Assembly: GCF_003853415.1 (NCBI RefSeq)
Contig: NZ_QTPP01000034.1
Location: forward strand, 1-64,000
From: Burkholderia sp. Bp9142
GTDB taxonomy: Bacteria > Pseudomonadota > Gammaproteobacteria > Burkholderiales > Burkholderiaceae
Length of the DNA: 64,000 bases
Direction: 5' to 3'
This document shows, piece after piece, positions 51,609 to 60,648 of the stretch (positions are counted from its first letter, which is position 1; each line of letters begins with the position of its first letter). The notes below the pieces were generated by a model, which was not told the origin of the DNA, did no database searches, and saw nothing but the letters and a program-made list of their open reading frames with translations. The position numbers and the translations under genes are program-made.

Positions 51609-53543
51609 TCAAGGCGTCCACCGATACACGGTGATGCTGTTCCCCTTCACGTTGTTCTTCGTCACCACGTATTCGCCGTTCGCGCGGCGGTACGCGCGCA
51701 CGCTGACCATCGCATCGATCGCGCTGCTGGTGTCCACGGTCGCCGGGCTCGCATTGACGAGCGTCGTGTCGAGATTGCCGGTGTCGAGGTTGAATGCGTC
51801 GATGTTCGGCCACAGCGGCCCGCTGCTGCTGAACCAGTAGCCGACGAACAGATGGTTGCCGGCCGCGTCGATCGACTTCGCGCCGCTGTGCGGCAGCGTG
51901 ATCACCGGATTCGGCTTCGTCGTGTTGCCCGCGCTCCAGCCGTGATACACCTCGATGCGCGTGCCGATCGACGTCCAGTCGGTGCTTCCGACGACGCCCT
52001 GCGCGAGCACCATCGTGTCGCTGTCGGCGAGATAGACGATGCGCGTCAGCGGCTGGATGCTGGCCGGCACCGGCGTCGCCACGCCCGGCCCCCACGACGG
52101 CTTGCCGCTCGCGTCGAAGCCGGCCAGCGGATAGTGATAAATGGCGCCGGTCTTGTCGAGCCCGGCCCATACGCCGCCCTTGCTGTCGAGGCTGAAACCG
52201 GCCGACACGCGCCGGGTCGTGTTGAACGCGGGCCCCGGGATCGCCCCGTCCGGGATCGCGACGTAGCCGTTGGCTGCGTTGAAGTGGAAGAAGTAATAGA
52301 TCGGCGGATTCTGTCCGGCTGCAACGAGGATCCGGTTCGCGCCGACCGACGTCAGCAGCCCGAAGTGCTCGTCGCGCTGGGTGTCGCTCATATTGATGCG
52401 CGGGTCCGACGGATACGTGAACGGATCGACCGTGTTCGCGACGAAGGTGCCGCCCGCGGTGCCGCTGTATATGTGCGTGCCGCTGTAGAACAGCGCGCCG
52501 TCCGTGACCGGATCCGGTGCGGCGATGCCTTCGAAGTTGAGCGACTGCAGCGTCCAACGCAGGCTGCCGGCGCTGCTGTACGCGTGAATGTCGGTCGCGC
52601 CGTTGCGGCCGAGATCCCAGCTGCCGCCCCACGGGTTGTTGAGCACGTAGAGGTTGCCAGCCGTATCCTTGCCGATCCCGGCGATGCGCGTGAAACGCTT
52701 CGCGCCGACCTGCCCCTTGATGCCCGTCGTCGTGTCGAGATAGCCGCCGCGCACGCCGAACGTGCCGGCCAGCGCAGGCCGGCCCGACACGCCATAGCGC
52801 TTGATGTTCATCTCGGGGCCTTCGTCGCCGACCATCAGCTGTCCCGCCGCCGCATCGAAATAGAGCGCCGACGGCTGCGCCCCGGCGGTCAGCCGGATCG
52901 TGTTCAGCAGTGCACCGGCCGGGCTGAATTCGACGATCGAGCCTGCGCTTTTCTGCGCGACCCAGACGTTGCCCGCCGAGTCGACCGCAAGCGCGCCCGG
53001 CGCGGACACGTTGATGTCCCGCTGCCAGACGCCGTCGGTCGTAAACACCCGCACGCGATTGCCGTAGAAATCGCTCGCATAGAGCAGCGAGCCGGCCGTG
53101 GCGAGCCCGGTGACGACGTCGATGCGCGGCTGGTTGGTCGCCGCGGCGACCTGGATGAGCTTGTCGCGCAAGCGCGTCGCGCGGTTGTAGCGCCCGACCG
53201 CGCCGCTGCCGTAGCCGCTGCCGGGCTGCAGCGCGACGAACAGCGACGCCGCGTTGCCCGTGATCGCGCTGCCCTGGAATTCCGCATGCGTGCCGATCGA
53301 GCCGACGCTCTTGCCGTTCTGGTAGATCGCGACACCGCCTTCATACTCGTCCCACATCGACGCCGTGTAGATCACGCCTTCAGGCGCAACCCACATCGAC
53401 CGCGCGACGTTGCCGACGTGCGCCGCGAGTGTGCCGTAGGTGTTCGCCAGCCAGTCGGTGGTGTTACCCGCATGTCCAGCCGGCGCAATCGCGGCGATCG
53501 CGACAGCGAGCAGCACGGCCTGAATCGGTTTTCTGGCGACCAT
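51609..53543 (-). CDS. Exported NHL/propeller-type protein
   Basis: A 644-residue exported protein. The signal peptide (VARKPIQAVLLAVAIAAIAPAGHA, cleaved near 25) precedes repeated segments such as GALAVDSAGNVWVAQKSAGSIVEF, RIAGIGKDTAGNLYVLNN and AGFSLDSKGGVWAGLDKTG, which are blades of an NHL/SMP-30-like propeller. No enzymatic motif is recognised. It lies upstream of the propeller-phosphoesterase gene on the same strand with a 268-base gap, so the two may be co-regulated. ATG 53543 follows a GGAG site. Confidence 0.75.
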   Translation of the reverse strand: MVARKPIQAVLLAVAIAAIAPAGHAGNTTDWLANTYGTLAAHVGNVARSMWVAPEGVIYTASMWDEYEGGVAIYQNGKSVGSIGTHAEFQGSAITGNAASLFVALQPGSGYGSGAVGRYNRATRLRDKLIQVAAATNQPRIDVVTGLATAGSLLYASDFYGNRVRVFTTDGVWQRDINVSAPGALAVDSAGNVWVAQKSAGSIVEFSPAGALLNTIRLTAGAQPSALYFDAAAGQLMVGDEGPEMNIKRYGVSGRPALAGTFGVRGGYLDTTTGIKGQVGAKRFTRIAGIGKDTAGNLYVLNNPWGGSWDLGRNGATDIHAYSSAGSLRWTLQSLNFEGIAAPDPVTDGALFYSGTHIYSGTAGGTFVANTVDPFTYPSDPRINMSDTQRDEHFGLLTSVGANRILVAAGQNPPIYYFFHFNAANGYVAIPDGAIPGPAFNTTRRVSAGFSLDSKGGVWAGLDKTGAIYHYPLAGFDASGKPSWGPGVATPVPASIQPLTRIVYLADSDTMVLAQGVVGSTDWTSIGTRIEVYHGWSAGNTTKPNPVITLPHSGAKSIDAAGNHLFVGYWFSSSGPLWPNIDAFNLDTGNLDTTLVNASPATVDTSSAIDAMVSVRAYRRANGEYVVTKNNVKGNSITVYRWTP

Positions 53544-53980
53544 GGCTGATGCTCTCCTGAATGGTGGAATCATTCGCGTGACGGGGCAGCCGGATGACTG
53601 GAAATCGGCAATGCGTAAATACTTCCGCTGAATCATCCGGCGCGGTCGGTATTACATCGCCGGCATTCGATAATCGGCAGCGTCGAGAATAGCTTTATAT
53701 AAATCGAAAAAAATTGCGAACCGCTGTCGCAGACGGCGCGCGCGACTGCGCGAGAGTGAATGATCACTTACGCGTTTGCGCTTGATATCGGGGAAAGTCG
53801 GGTTTGCGCCTGCGCGAATATCGCCGCGTGTTCAAATGCGGCGCATTGCAATAACGGAGGGGAATTTCGGCGAATCGGGAAAATCGCCGAATGCGGATAA
53901 AGGAATGACCGCTGGCGGGTATCGCGCCGGCCTGAATCCAGGTCGAATCCAGGCCGGCACACATTACTGCAACAGGGAAA
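53544..53980. other. Intergenic region between the propeller gene and dctA
   Basis: These 437 bases are the most AT-rich part of the local area (53640-53720) and should hold the promoter of the leftward propeller gene. Near the dctA end, GCCGGCCT (53926-53933) can pair with AGGCCGGC (53951-53958), with two direct GAATCCAGG copies between and overlapping the right arm. It lacks a T-run. No gene is seen. Confidence 0.4.
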
Positions 53981-55285
53981 TCACGCGGACGTCGCCGTCT
54001 CCCGCACCTCCACCTGCTTGACCTCGCTGCCGCCCGCATCCGCGTCGTCGCGCGGATCGCCGAGCTGGCCCTCCCACTTCGCGACCACGGCCGCCGCGAT
54101 CGAGTTGCCGACCGCGTTGGTGGCCGAGCGCCCCATGTCGAGGAACATGTCGACGCCCATGATCAGCAGCAGGCCGGCTTCCGGCAGATGGAACTGGTTG
54201 AGCGTCGCCGCGATCACGACGAGCGATGCGCGCGGCACGCCCGCCATCCCCTTCGACGTCACCATCAGCATCAGCAGCATCGTGATCTGCGTGCCGAACG
54301 GCAGGTCGATCCCGTACACCTGCGAGATGAACAGCACCGCGAACGTGCAGTACATCATCGAGCCGTCGAGGTTGAACGAATACCCGATCGGCAGCACGAA
54401 GCTCGAAATCTTGCGATTCACGCCGAAACGGTCGAGCGCGTCGAGCAGCTTCGGGTACGCGGCTTCGGAGCTCGCCGTCGCGAACGACAGCAGGAACGGC
54501 TCGCGAATCAGGCGGATCAGCGTGAACGCACGCTTGCCGAGGAACGTCACGCCGGCGAGCGTCAGCACGCCCCACAGCAACGCCAGCGCCAGATAGAAGC
54601 TCGCCATGAACTTCGCGAACGTGAGCAGGATGCCGAGCCCTTCCGTCGTGATCGTCGACGCCAGCGCGGCGAACACCGCGACCGGCGCGAACCACATCAC
54701 CGCGCCCGTCACCTTCAGCATGACCTGCGCGAGATCGTCGATCACGCCGGTCAGGCGCTTGCCGGCGTCGCCGAGCGCCGACAGCGCGGTGCCGAAGAAG
54801 ATCGAGAACACGACGATCTGCAGGATCTCGTTGTTCGCCATCGCCTCGGCGATCGACTTCGGCACCAGGTGGACGACGAAGTCCTTCAGCGTGAACGCGC
54901 CCGTCTTCAGGTTGAGCGCCGCATCGGCGGCCGGCAGCGGCAGGCTGAGATGGCTGCCCGGCTTCAGGATCGTCGCGGTCACGAGGCCGAGCACCAGCGA
55001 CGTGAACGACGCGATGAAGAACCAGCCGAACGCCTTCACGCCCACGCGGCCGACCGACCCGCTGTCGCCCATCTGCGCGATGCCGACCGTCAGCGTCGCG
55101 AACACCAGCGGCGCGATGATCATCTTGATCAGCCGCAGGAACACGTCGGACAGCAGCGACACGTAGCCGGCGACTTCCCTGGCCATTTTCGGGTCGGGAA
55201 ACGCGCCATGACAGGCGTAGCCCACGGCGATACCCAGCGCCATCGCTATGACGATGTACCGGGTGATGTTGTGCTTCTTCTTCAT
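53981..55285 (-). CDS. dctA: C4-dicarboxylate:cation symporter DctA
   Basis: A 434-residue inner-membrane symporter of the DAACS family, importing succinate, fumarate and malate with cations. Family motifs are FLRLIKMIIAPLVFATL near 50-66, the serine-rich loop FATASSEAAYPK near 270, and the helix SFNLDGSMMYCTFAVLFI near 304. ATG 55285 is 11 bases downstream of a TATAAT on the same strand (55302-55297), so if that -10 is used the leader would be only 4-5 bases. No sigma54 site was recognised in the 345-base gap to the next gene. Confidence 0.93.
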   Translation of the reverse strand: MKKKHNITRYIVIAMALGIAVGYACHGAFPDPKMAREVAGYVSLLSDVFLRLIKMIIAPLVFATLTVGIAQMGDSGSVGRVGVKAFGWFFIASFTSLVLGLVTATILKPGSHLSLPLPAADAALNLKTGAFTLKDFVVHLVPKSIAEAMANNEILQIVVFSIFFGTALSALGDAGKRLTGVIDDLAQVMLKVTGAVMWFAPVAVFAALASTITTEGLGILLTFAKFMASFYLALALLWGVLTLAGVTFLGKRAFTLIRLIREPFLLSFATASSEAAYPKLLDALDRFGVNRKISSFVLPIGYSFNLDGSMMYCTFAVLFISQVYGIDLPFGTQITMLLMLMVTSKGMAGVPRASLVVIAATLNQFHLPEAGLLLIMGVDMFLDMGRSATNAVGNSIAAAVVAKWEGQLGDPRDDADAGGSEVKQVEVRETATSA

Positions 55286-55630
55286 TAGCAATCCAAATTA
55301 TAGAACGTGTGTTTCCAACGGCAGGTCGATCGCCGGCATCGAAATGGACACGGAATTCCGCGCGCGCGGCGCACGCCGCTTCGAGTGCCCGAGTTCGTCC
55401 GTGGACGTGGCCACGGCGAACAGGGGGGGCATTCTATCGCAAACGGCGGACCATCTTTCAAATCTGAAAGCAGCGGGCGGGGAAGGTGGCAGGACGGGCT
55501 TTCGCCGGGCGGGGGCGCGGGGATCCAGGGGCCCGGTGTGCCGCGACGCGGGTCCGGTCTTCGGGCACCGTCGTGCCCGCCCGTCAGGTCGGCCTTGCGC
55601 GGGACGTGGGCGAACCCGGCAGGCGACCCA

Positions 55631-56836
55631 TCACGCCGCCGGCGTGCCCGGTCGCGGCATGAACCGGCACAGGCACAGCGGCACCACGACCAGCGCAGCG
55701 CCGGCGAGAAACGTGGTCGATGCGCCAAAACGCGTCCACAGCGCGCCGGCGATGCTGCTCGCGAGCAGCATGCAGATACCGCTCACCAGGTTGAATACGC
55801 CGAACGCAGTCCCGCGCAGCGTGGCCGGCGAGGTTTCCGACACCATCGCGGCGAGGATGCCCTGCGTAAAGCCCATGTGCAGCCCCCATACGGCCACCCC
55901 GGTGAACATCGAGATCGTCGATGTGCCGATGCCGAGCAGCAGGTCGGCCGCGATCAGCAGCACCATGCCGGCCGCGAGCAGCACGCGGCGATCGAGCCGG
56001 TCCGACAACGCGCCGACCGGCCACGCGGACAGCGAATAGGCGATGCTCATCGCGACCATCACGGCCGGGATCCACGCAGCATCGAGCCCGGTTTGCTGCG
56101 CACGCAAGATCAGGAACGCCTCGCTGAAGCGCGCGAGCGTAAACGTCGCGCCGGCCGCGACGACGAACCAGTAGCCACGGGGAAACTCGCGCAGCGCGCT
56201 CCAGCGCAGCGGCGAGTGAAAGCGCCGCTGCGGTTTCGCCTGATCGGGTTCGCGCACGCCGAAGACGATCAGCACGATCGCGGCGAAGGCCGGTACCACG
56301 GCGAACCACAGCACGGTCCGGATCTGGTCCCCGTACCAGAGCATCAGCACGATCGCGAGCATCGGGCCGAGAAACGCGCCCACCGTATCCATCGACTGAC
56401 GCAGGCCGAAGCACGCGCCGCGGATTTCGGGCGGGGCGACGTCGGCTACCAGCGCGTCGCGCGGCGCGCCGCGAATGCCCTTGCCGACGCGATCGAGCAG
56501 GCGGGCCGTCACGACGACTGCCGGCGTGGACGCCAGCGGAAACAACGGCTTGGTCAACGCCGCGAGTCCGTAGCCGACCAGCAGCAGACCCTTGCGGCGC
56601 CCGAGCCAGTCGCTGATCGCGCCGGAGAACACCTTGACGATCATCGCGGTCGCTTCGGCCGCCCCTTCGAGGATGCCGAGCGCGACGACGCTCATCCCCA
56701 TCGTCGACACCAGATAGATCGGCAGCAACGCATGGATCAGCTCGGACGACAGGTCCATGAACAGGCTCACGAGGCCCAATGCCCATACGGTCCGTGGAAT
56801 CGCAGGCTTGCCGGCAATCGGTGAGGGTGCGCTCAT
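55631..56836 (-). CDS. MFS transporter
   Basis: A 401-residue major facilitator with 12 predicted helices. LVSLFMDLSSELIHALLPIYL near residue 22, GAISDWLGRRKGLLLVGYG (loop 2-3 motif) and DRVGKGIRGAPRDALVAD near 115 match the group of MFS proteins annotated as drug or sugar efflux-type permeases found with many metabolic genes. The substrate is unknown. It is oriented as dctA but separated from it by 345 bases. Confidence 0.85.
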   Translation of the reverse strand: MSAPSPIAGKPAIPRTVWALGLVSLFMDLSSELIHALLPIYLVSTMGMSVVALGILEGAAEATAMIVKVFSGAISDWLGRRKGLLLVGYGLAALTKPLFPLASTPAVVVTARLLDRVGKGIRGAPRDALVADVAPPEIRGACFGLRQSMDTVGAFLGPMLAIVLMLWYGDQIRTVLWFAVVPAFAAIVLIVFGVREPDQAKPQRRFHSPLRWSALREFPRGYWFVVAAGATFTLARFSEAFLILRAQQTGLDAAWIPAVMVAMSIAYSLSAWPVGALSDRLDRRVLLAAGMVLLIAADLLLGIGTSTISMFTGVAVWGLHMGFTQGILAAMVSETSPATLRGTAFGVFNLVSGICMLLASSIAGALWTRFGASTTFLAGAALVVVPLCLCRFMPRPGTPAA

Positions 56837-57127
56837 GACGGGTCGACATCAAGGTTAGGTGCGGCGTGTGCCGGCGTTTCGTGTCGCAGCGCGTGCGCCG
56901 TTTCACGGGAATGCGTCGGCGGCCAGGGAACGCATCGCTTGCTGCGAATCGGTACAGGACTACGTGTCCCGGGAGATTATCGAGCACATTCTGGACGAGA
57001 CCGAAACGCATCTCGACTGAATCGACACGCAGTTCGTGACGAAGGTGCCGTTGCACGGCACAAACATCAGACAAATCAAAAATCTAGCGGCGACACAACA
57101 CTTGTTGACCTTCCGTTCCTTTCAAAT

Positions 57128-57146
57128 GATAATGCGTCGCATTCTG
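57128..57146. promoter_or_regulatory. Fur-box-like site upstream of the siderophore receptor
   Basis: GATAATGCGTCGCATTCTG matches the 19-bp Fur consensus at 12 positions, with an intact GATAATG half and CATT in the other. It lies 35 bases before the TonB-receptor start, where iron repression would act. The rest of the 344-base gap from 56837 shows no gene. Confidence 0.6.
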
Positions 57147-57180
57147 AAATTACGAATCATTACATACGACGGATTGGGAG

Positions 57181-59328
57181 ATGAGACGAGTATTGCACCC
57201 GGCACGACGAGCCGTACTGGCCGCCGTTGCGTGCCAGCCGATCATGGTTGGCGCGGCCTTCGCGCAGGAAAACACGACTGCACCGACGAGCACGCCGACC
57301 AACGTGTTGCCGGCCGTGTCGGTGAGCGCGAGCGCGCTTCGCGATCCGGGAGAAGGTTACAACCCGTCGAACGCGGTCAGCGCCACCCGGATCGATGCGC
57401 CGCTGCGCGATATCCCGCAGACGGTGAACGTGATCACGGCCGAAGTGATGCGTGATCAGCACGCAAATTCCCTGCAAGACGTGTTGAAGAACGTCGCGGG
57501 TGTCGGGTTTTCCACCGGCGACGGTCAGCGCGACCAGGTCACCATTCGCGGCTTCTCCGCGATTGCCGACCAGTTCGTCGACGGCATTCGCGACGATGCG
57601 CTGTATTTCCGCGATCTGTCGAACGTCGACCGGGTGGAAGTCGTCAAGGGCCCTGCCGCCGTTCTTTATGGCCGAGGTTCTTCAGGTGGGCTAATCAATC
57701 GTGTGACGAAAAAACCCGGAATCGACGTCACCAACCTGGGTGTCAGCTACGGCGCGTGGGCCGATCGTCGGGTCGAAGCCGACGTCGGACGCGTGCTCGC
57801 GAACGGCGCGGCCGCTTTCCGCATAACCGGGGCGCACGAAGAAGCCAAGAGCTATCGGTCGCAGCAGTTTCTGAATCGCACGGCGGTCGCGCCGTCGTTC
57901 GAATTCCGCATTGCGCCGAAGACGACGGTGTTGCTGCAGGCCGACTACCTCGAGGATCGCCGCGTGACGGACTTCGGCATCCCGGCCTACAAGGGACGGC
58001 CGGTCGACGTGCCGGCATCCGCGTATTACGGCGCGGCGAACGCCGGCGAGGTCGACTACTCGCGCTCGCGTGTGTATTCGAGCACCGCGACGATCAAGCA
58101 CGAGTTCAACGAACAGTGGTCAATCCGCAACGCCACTCGCTACTATCACTATTCGCTCGACCGGAACAACACGCTCGTCGGCAGCGTCAACGAAGCGAAC
58201 CGGACGTTCACGCTGAATCACGGGAACGTCTATCGCGAGGAACACGGCTGGTTCAACCAGACCGATCTCACGCAAAAGGCCACGCTGTTCGGCATGAAGC
58301 ACGAGTTGCTGTACGGGATGGAAATCGGCCAGCAGAACAAGGATCTCGTCAATTATTCGGCGCCCGTCACCGGCGCGAACGGCAAGCCGGTGAACTTCGA
58401 CCTGTTCGCGCCGGCGCTGCCGACGCTGCCGCTGCACACGTCGACCACGCCGGCCGCCAACAACCTCGGCATCTTCAAGACGCTCGGGTTCTACACGCAG
58501 GACCTGATCAGCTTCAACGATCAGTGGAAGGCGCTGCTCGGCATCCGCTACGATCGCTTCGAGCAGGAGACGCTCGACCGCCGTCCCAAACAGCCGGGCC
58601 TGTCGCGTACCGACACGGCATGGAGCCCGCGCCTGGGCCTGGTCTGGCAGCCGACCCGGACGCAGTCGTACTACGTGTCGTGGAGCCGCTCGTTCCAGCC
58701 TTCGGGCGAGGCGTTCTCGCTCGCGGCCAATAATGCGGAGCTCGCTCCGGAAACCACGACCAATACCGAGATCGGCGCGAAATACGACTGGCTTGGCGGC
58801 AAGGCCAGCACGACGATATCGGTGTTCCGGCTGGATCGCAGCAACATCAAGGTCGCCAATGCGACCAATACGGCACTGATTCCGATCGGCGAGCAGCGGA
58901 CCGACGGCGTGGAACTCAGCGGCGCAGCCGAGCTCAGCCATGGCTGGCGCGTGCTGGCAGGCTACGCGTATCTGGATGCAACCGTCACCCACTCGACCGC
59001 TGCATTGCAGGGCAAGCGGGCCACGCTCACGCCGCGTCACTCCGGCAATCTGTGGCTGACCAAGAATCTCGGCAGCGGCTTCGGCGTCGGCGGCGGCCTG
59101 AACTTCGTCGGCGCACGCATGGCCGATCCGCAGAACACCGTGACCTTGCCGGGCTACGTGACGGCCGACATGATGGCCTGGTACGCGCACGGACCGATGT
59201 CGCTCCAGTTGAACCTCTACAACCTGTTCAACAAGGGCTATATCGTCTCGGCACACGGCTCGAGCCCCAACCTCAACATGCCGGGGGCACCGCGTAGCGT
59301 CATGGCGACGTTGCGATACGAGATGTAG
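57181..59328 (+). CDS. TonB-dependent siderophore receptor (Fiu/FhuE-like)
   Basis: A 715-residue outer-membrane receptor. A signal peptide ends in GAAFA near residue 28. The plug domain shows DIPQTVNVITAEVMRDQ, GVGFSTGDGQRDQVTIRGF and VKGPAAVLYGRGSSGGLINRVTKKP; a 22-stranded barrel with a terminal LRYEM follows (aromatic/hydrophobic C-terminal strand needed for BAM insertion). It imports a ferric siderophore, possibly catecholate, with TonB energy. The start codon is preceded closely by GGGAG. The Fur-like box upstream indicates iron control. Confidence 0.92.
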   Translation: MRRVLHPARRAVLAAVACQPIMVGAAFAQENTTAPTSTPTNVLPAVSVSASALRDPGEGYNPSNAVSATRIDAPLRDIPQTVNVITAEVMRDQHANSLQDVLKNVAGVGFSTGDGQRDQVTIRGFSAIADQFVDGIRDDALYFRDLSNVDRVEVVKGPAAVLYGRGSSGGLINRVTKKPGIDVTNLGVSYGAWADRRVEADVGRVLANGAAAFRITGAHEEAKSYRSQQFLNRTAVAPSFEFRIAPKTTVLLQADYLEDRRVTDFGIPAYKGRPVDVPASAYYGAANAGEVDYSRSRVYSSTATIKHEFNEQWSIRNATRYYHYSLDRNNTLVGSVNEANRTFTLNHGNVYREEHGWFNQTDLTQKATLFGMKHELLYGMEIGQQNKDLVNYSAPVTGANGKPVNFDLFAPALPTLPLHTSTTPAANNLGIFKTLGFYTQDLISFNDQWKALLGIRYDRFEQETLDRRPKQPGLSRTDTAWSPRLGLVWQPTRTQSYYVSWSRSFQPSGEAFSLAANNAELAPETTTNTEIGAKYDWLGGKASTTISVFRLDRSNIKVANATNTALIPIGEQRTDGVELSGAAELSHGWRVLAGYAYLDATVTHSTAALQGKRATLTPRHSGNLWLTKNLGSGFGVGGGLNFVGARMADPQNTVTLPGYVTADMMAWYAHGPMSLQLNLYNLFNKGYIVSAHGSSPNLNMPGAPRSVMATLRYEM

Positions 59329-59475
59329 AAGCGGAAGGTTGCCGACGATGCGTGCGGTCCGGCCGGCGACCGCACGCGGCCTGCCTCGTCGGCAATAGAT
59401 AGACGCGCGCACGCGGGCGACGCCGCTGATCATCTCGTCGACAGCCCCTCCCCCGTACCGGCAATCGCCAGTCAA

Positions 59476-59493
59476 ACTGTACCGGTACTGTAC
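59476..59493. promoter_or_regulatory. Tandem ACTGTAC operator of the LysE-type gene
   Basis: ACTGTAC occurs at 59476-59482 and 59487-59493, exactly one helical turn (11 bp) apart, with GTACCGGTAC as an embedded palindrome. A possible -10 (TACACT, 59507-59512) follows, so the repeats cover the -35 region. Direct repeats at this place are typical of GntR/MocR-type activators; no such gene is adjacent. Confidence 0.5.
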
Positions 59494-59551
59494 AGAAAAC
59501 CGTCGCTACACTGACTCCCTCCCTGTCTCGAACACGAATGGAGAATCCGCG

Positions 59552-60169
59552 ATGGAATTCCTCACCTTGAGCGCATTGCCCGCCGGCATGCTGTTCGCGC
59601 TCGTCACGACGATCACGCCCGGCCCGAACAACACGATGCTGCTCGCGTCCGGCGTCAATTTCGGTTTCCGCCGCACGATGCCGCACTTGTTCGGCATCAG
59701 CATCGGCGTCGCGATCCTGATGCTCTGCGTCGGGTTCGGGCTCGGCGAGGTGTTCAAGCGCGTCCCGCTGCTGTATACGATCCTCGAAGCCGCGAGCGTC
59801 GCGTACCTGCTGTACCTCGCCTGGCGCATCGGCACGTCCGGCGAAGTGAACGCTCACGGCGCCAAGCCGCGGCCGATGACGTTCATCGAAGCCGCCGCGT
59901 TCCAGTGGGTCAATCCGAAGGCGTGGATGATGGTGCTGACCGCCGCGACGACGATCCGCCTGTCCGCCGACTACGGGATGAACGCCGCGTGGATGGCCGT
60001 CGTGTTCATCCTGATCGGCTTTCCGTGCATCAGCCTGTGGGCCGCATTCGGCCTCGGCCTGCGCCGCTTCCTGTCGAACCGCCGTGCGTTGCGCATCTTC
60101 AACGTGACGATGGCCGTGCTGCTGATCCTGTCGCTGTATCCGCTCATCGCGCACCTGCTGCCGCAGTGA
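59552..60169 (+). CDS. LysE/RhtB-family exporter
   Basis: A 205-residue inner-membrane protein with about six helices. TITPGPNNTMLLASGVNFGFRRTMPH near residues 20-45 is the LysE/RhtB signature, and FQWVNPKAWMM near 116 is the second family motif. Members export amino acids or small metabolites. It is preceded by the tandem ACTGTAC site and has GGAGA before its ATG. Confidence 0.9.
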   Translation: MEFLTLSALPAGMLFALVTTITPGPNNTMLLASGVNFGFRRTMPHLFGISIGVAILMLCVGFGLGEVFKRVPLLYTILEAASVAYLLYLAWRIGTSGEVNAHGAKPRPMTFIEAAAFQWVNPKAWMMVLTAATTIRLSADYGMNAAWMAVVFILIGFPCISLWAAFGLGLRRFLSNRRALRIFNVTMAVLLILSLYPLIAHLLPQ

Positions 60170-60276
60170 GCGCTCACAGCGCGCCCGTTGAGATTCACGC
60201 AGGGCAGGCGTACCCTTTTGGTACGGGCGCGCACAACCGCTTCGGCGGTTGCGCCGCTGCTTCCGGGAGATTGCCG

Positions 60277-60525
60277 ATGAAGCCACTGCTGAGAACGGGC
60301 GAGCACATCGAGGGCATGCACTGGATCGCCGAGTATCACCCGCTGACGCACGAGATCCGCGTGCTGCGTGAAGACATCGAGATCGGCACCTACTGCGCGC
60401 CGCCGACAATGTTCGGCGAAGAGGAAGACATGGGCGCCGCGAACCTCGCCGATCATCGCAGCCGGGAGGCCGCGCTGCGCGCGTATCTGCGCAACTTCGT
60501 CAAGGAACACGACGCGGCGGAGTAG
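60277..60525 (+). CDS. Small hypothetical protein, 82 residues
   Basis: ATG 60277 with GGGAGA upstream starts an 82-residue acidic, soluble protein (MKPLLRTGEHIEGMHWIAEYHP at the N-terminus is strand-rich, the C-terminus helical). No family is recognised. The balanced composition and good ribosome-binding site support a real gene. It is 107 bases after the exporter. Confidence 0.6.
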   Translation: MKPLLRTGEHIEGMHWIAEYHPLTHEIRVLREDIEIGTYCAPPTMFGEEEDMGAANLADHRSREAALRAYLRNFVKEHDAAE

Positions 60526-60648
60526 CGGCGCGACGGCCATGACGTCAACGGGCCGCGAATGCGGCCCGGTCTGATGTTGCGTGTCGGCCGGCTTACGACC
60601 CTCCGCCGCAGCCATAAGGCCGGCGCACCGCCCCGGCCTCGCGCCTGC

